Positions 14,167 through 14,868 of a stretch of 14,868 bases of DNA are shown here, one piece after another (positions within the stretch are counted from its first letter, which is position 1; every line of letters begins with the position of its first letter). Under the pieces are notes generated by a model. The model was not told where the DNA came from. It did not search any database and was given only the letters and a program-made list of their open reading frames with translations. Origin of the DNA: CAZNLL01 sp964573885 (GTDB lineage: Bacteria; Desulfobacterota; DSM-4660; Desulfatiglandales; Desulfatiglandaceae). The translations under genes were made by a program, and so were the position numbers. Location of the stretch: NCBI GenBank assembly GCA_964573885.1, contig CAZNLL010000102.1:1-14868 (forward strand). Direction: 5' to 3'.

Positions 14167-14601
14167 TCAGAGCTCCTCGTAGTAGGACTCACTCACCCCT
14201 TTAAGGAGGAGAAAAGATTCTGCCTCCACACAGAGGACGGCCGTGTCATCCTTGTCTAATAGCTCCTTGAGATGGGGATTTTTTTCAAGCAGAACAAGGC
14301 CGATTTCTTGCTGCTTTTCCCTGTTTACAATCTCCCGGGCACGGCCTGAAACCGTGAGGGCCCATGCCCGGTTCCGGTCAGGGGCCTTGTCATCCTCCCT
14401 GGAATCGATGAGGAGGCTGACATTCGGATTGTCTATGAGATTCCTGAACTTGCTGGTTTCTCTGGAGGTGACCATGTAAAACTCCTTGCCCTCGGAATCC
14501 GTGGTATAGGCCATAAGGCTGCAGCGGGGCTTGTTATGGGAGACCGTCGCGAGAACACAAATAGCTTTTTCCCTTGCGCGTTGCTTCATCTGATCCAGCA
14601 T
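14167..14601 (-). CDS. Pyridoxamine 5'-phosphate oxidase-like flavin-binding protein
   Basis: 144 residues from ATG 14601, chosen because AGAGG lies nine bases upstream; an in-frame ATG further out (14664), or a start at 14703, would add up to 34 residues without family resemblance. The split-barrel PNPOx pattern is visible: ICVLATVSHNKPRCSLMAYT, EFYMVTSRETSKFRNLIDNPNVSLLID and WALTVSGRAREI. Members bind FMN, FAD, F420 or haem, and few are true PNP oxidases, so the substrate is not assigned. It is the first gene of an apparent operon with the photolyase, three to six bases ahead of it, suggesting a role in flavin chemistry or stress response, which is inference only. Confidence 0.85.
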   Translation of the reverse strand: MLDQMKQRAREKAICVLATVSHNKPRCSLMAYTTDSEGKEFYMVTSRETSKFRNLIDNPNVSLLIDSREDDKAPDRNRAWALTVSGRAREIVNREKQQEIGLVLLEKNPHLKELLDKDDTAVLCVEAESFLLLKGVSESYYEEL

Positions 14602-14703
14602 GTCAAAAGACCTCTCAAAAAAAGTGGGATAAAATCTATTCCTTTCAAACTCTATAGATACCATACTTGCCGCAGGATGAAAAACGAAATAGGCGTTGCC
14701 CAA

Positions 14704-14868
14704 CAGGTGGGGAAGCTGTTATAAGTCAGGCAGGCAGTTTTGCTGGCTGTGTGCGGGCCAACCGTGAAAGGGGAGTGAACCCCATTATTGCAAAAGCATT
14801 CAGTTCCTAGACGTATAAATGCAGTAAAAACAGAAACTTATGTCATTTTATATCCAGGGTCTGGATAC
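14704..14868. other. Intergenic region at right edge with a 17-bp dyad
   Basis: No gene is seen here. TATCCAG-GGT-CTGGATA (14851-14867) is a perfect 7-3-7 inverted repeat, which could be an operator for the operon to its left or an element of a gene beyond the window. No T-run lies beside it. No clear promoter for the PNPOx-photolyase operon was found. Confidence 0.3.

Overview
The window looks like a chromosomal segment of an anaerobic, flagellated or at least chemotactic deltaproteobacterium (Desulfobacterota). This is inferred from gene style: a soluble multi-PAS hybrid kinase, a methyl-accepting chemotaxis protein (MCP) with an acidic aromatic tail, a DUF362 protein beside a polyferredoxin, and an acyl-CoA dehydrogenase next to an IscU-like scaffold. 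No rRNA, tRNA, insertion sequence, CRISPR array or phage gene was seen. Codon use looks uniform, with no clear sign of recent transfer.

Left part, minus strand (about 1-4080). An acyl-CoA dehydrogenase gene is followed 26 bp later by an IscU/NifU-N-type Fe-S scaffold gene. A 386-bp non-coding stretch then carries a very good sigma-54 (-24/-12) promoter, three dyads upstream of it (one fits TGT-N10-ACA), and a leader with a hairpin and a 12-codon ORF. This promoter faces an MCP gene whose 3' end overlaps a PilZ-domain gene, so the two appear to form a sigma-54-controlled chemotaxis/c-di-GMP pair.

Middle, plus strand (about 4230-12511). Divergent from the acyl-CoA dehydrogenase is a hybrid sensor kinase (PAS x4, HisKA, HATPase, receiver) behind a recognisable sigma-70-type promoter and a strong leader hairpin. 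The reading frame is broken by one base near 6211: the first ORF ends after the phospho-accepting His domain, and the ATPase and receiver domains lie in another frame. A tightly packed run follows: a Tat-exported DUF362 protein, a NapH-NapG-like fusion carrying six apparent Fe-S cluster motifs (stop/start overlap GTGA), a MarC-family membrane protein, and glutamine-dependent NAD+ synthetase (nadE). The DUF362/polyferredoxin pair suggests a membrane electron-transfer module of unknown substrate.

Right part, minus strand (about 12349-14601). A PNPOx-like flavin-binding protein gene is followed within a few bases by a class II-type DNA photolyase gene, perhaps a repair/redox operon. A doubtful small ORF lies downstream, running antisense into the end of nadE. 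The last 165 bp hold no gene, but contain a 17-bp dyad at the right edge.

The points most worth checking are the kinase frameshift, the sigma-54 regulatory region, the NapH-NapG fusion with an internal twin-arginine motif, and the acyl-CoA dehydrogenase with several replaced active-site positions. I did not find a clearly new defence or mobile system.
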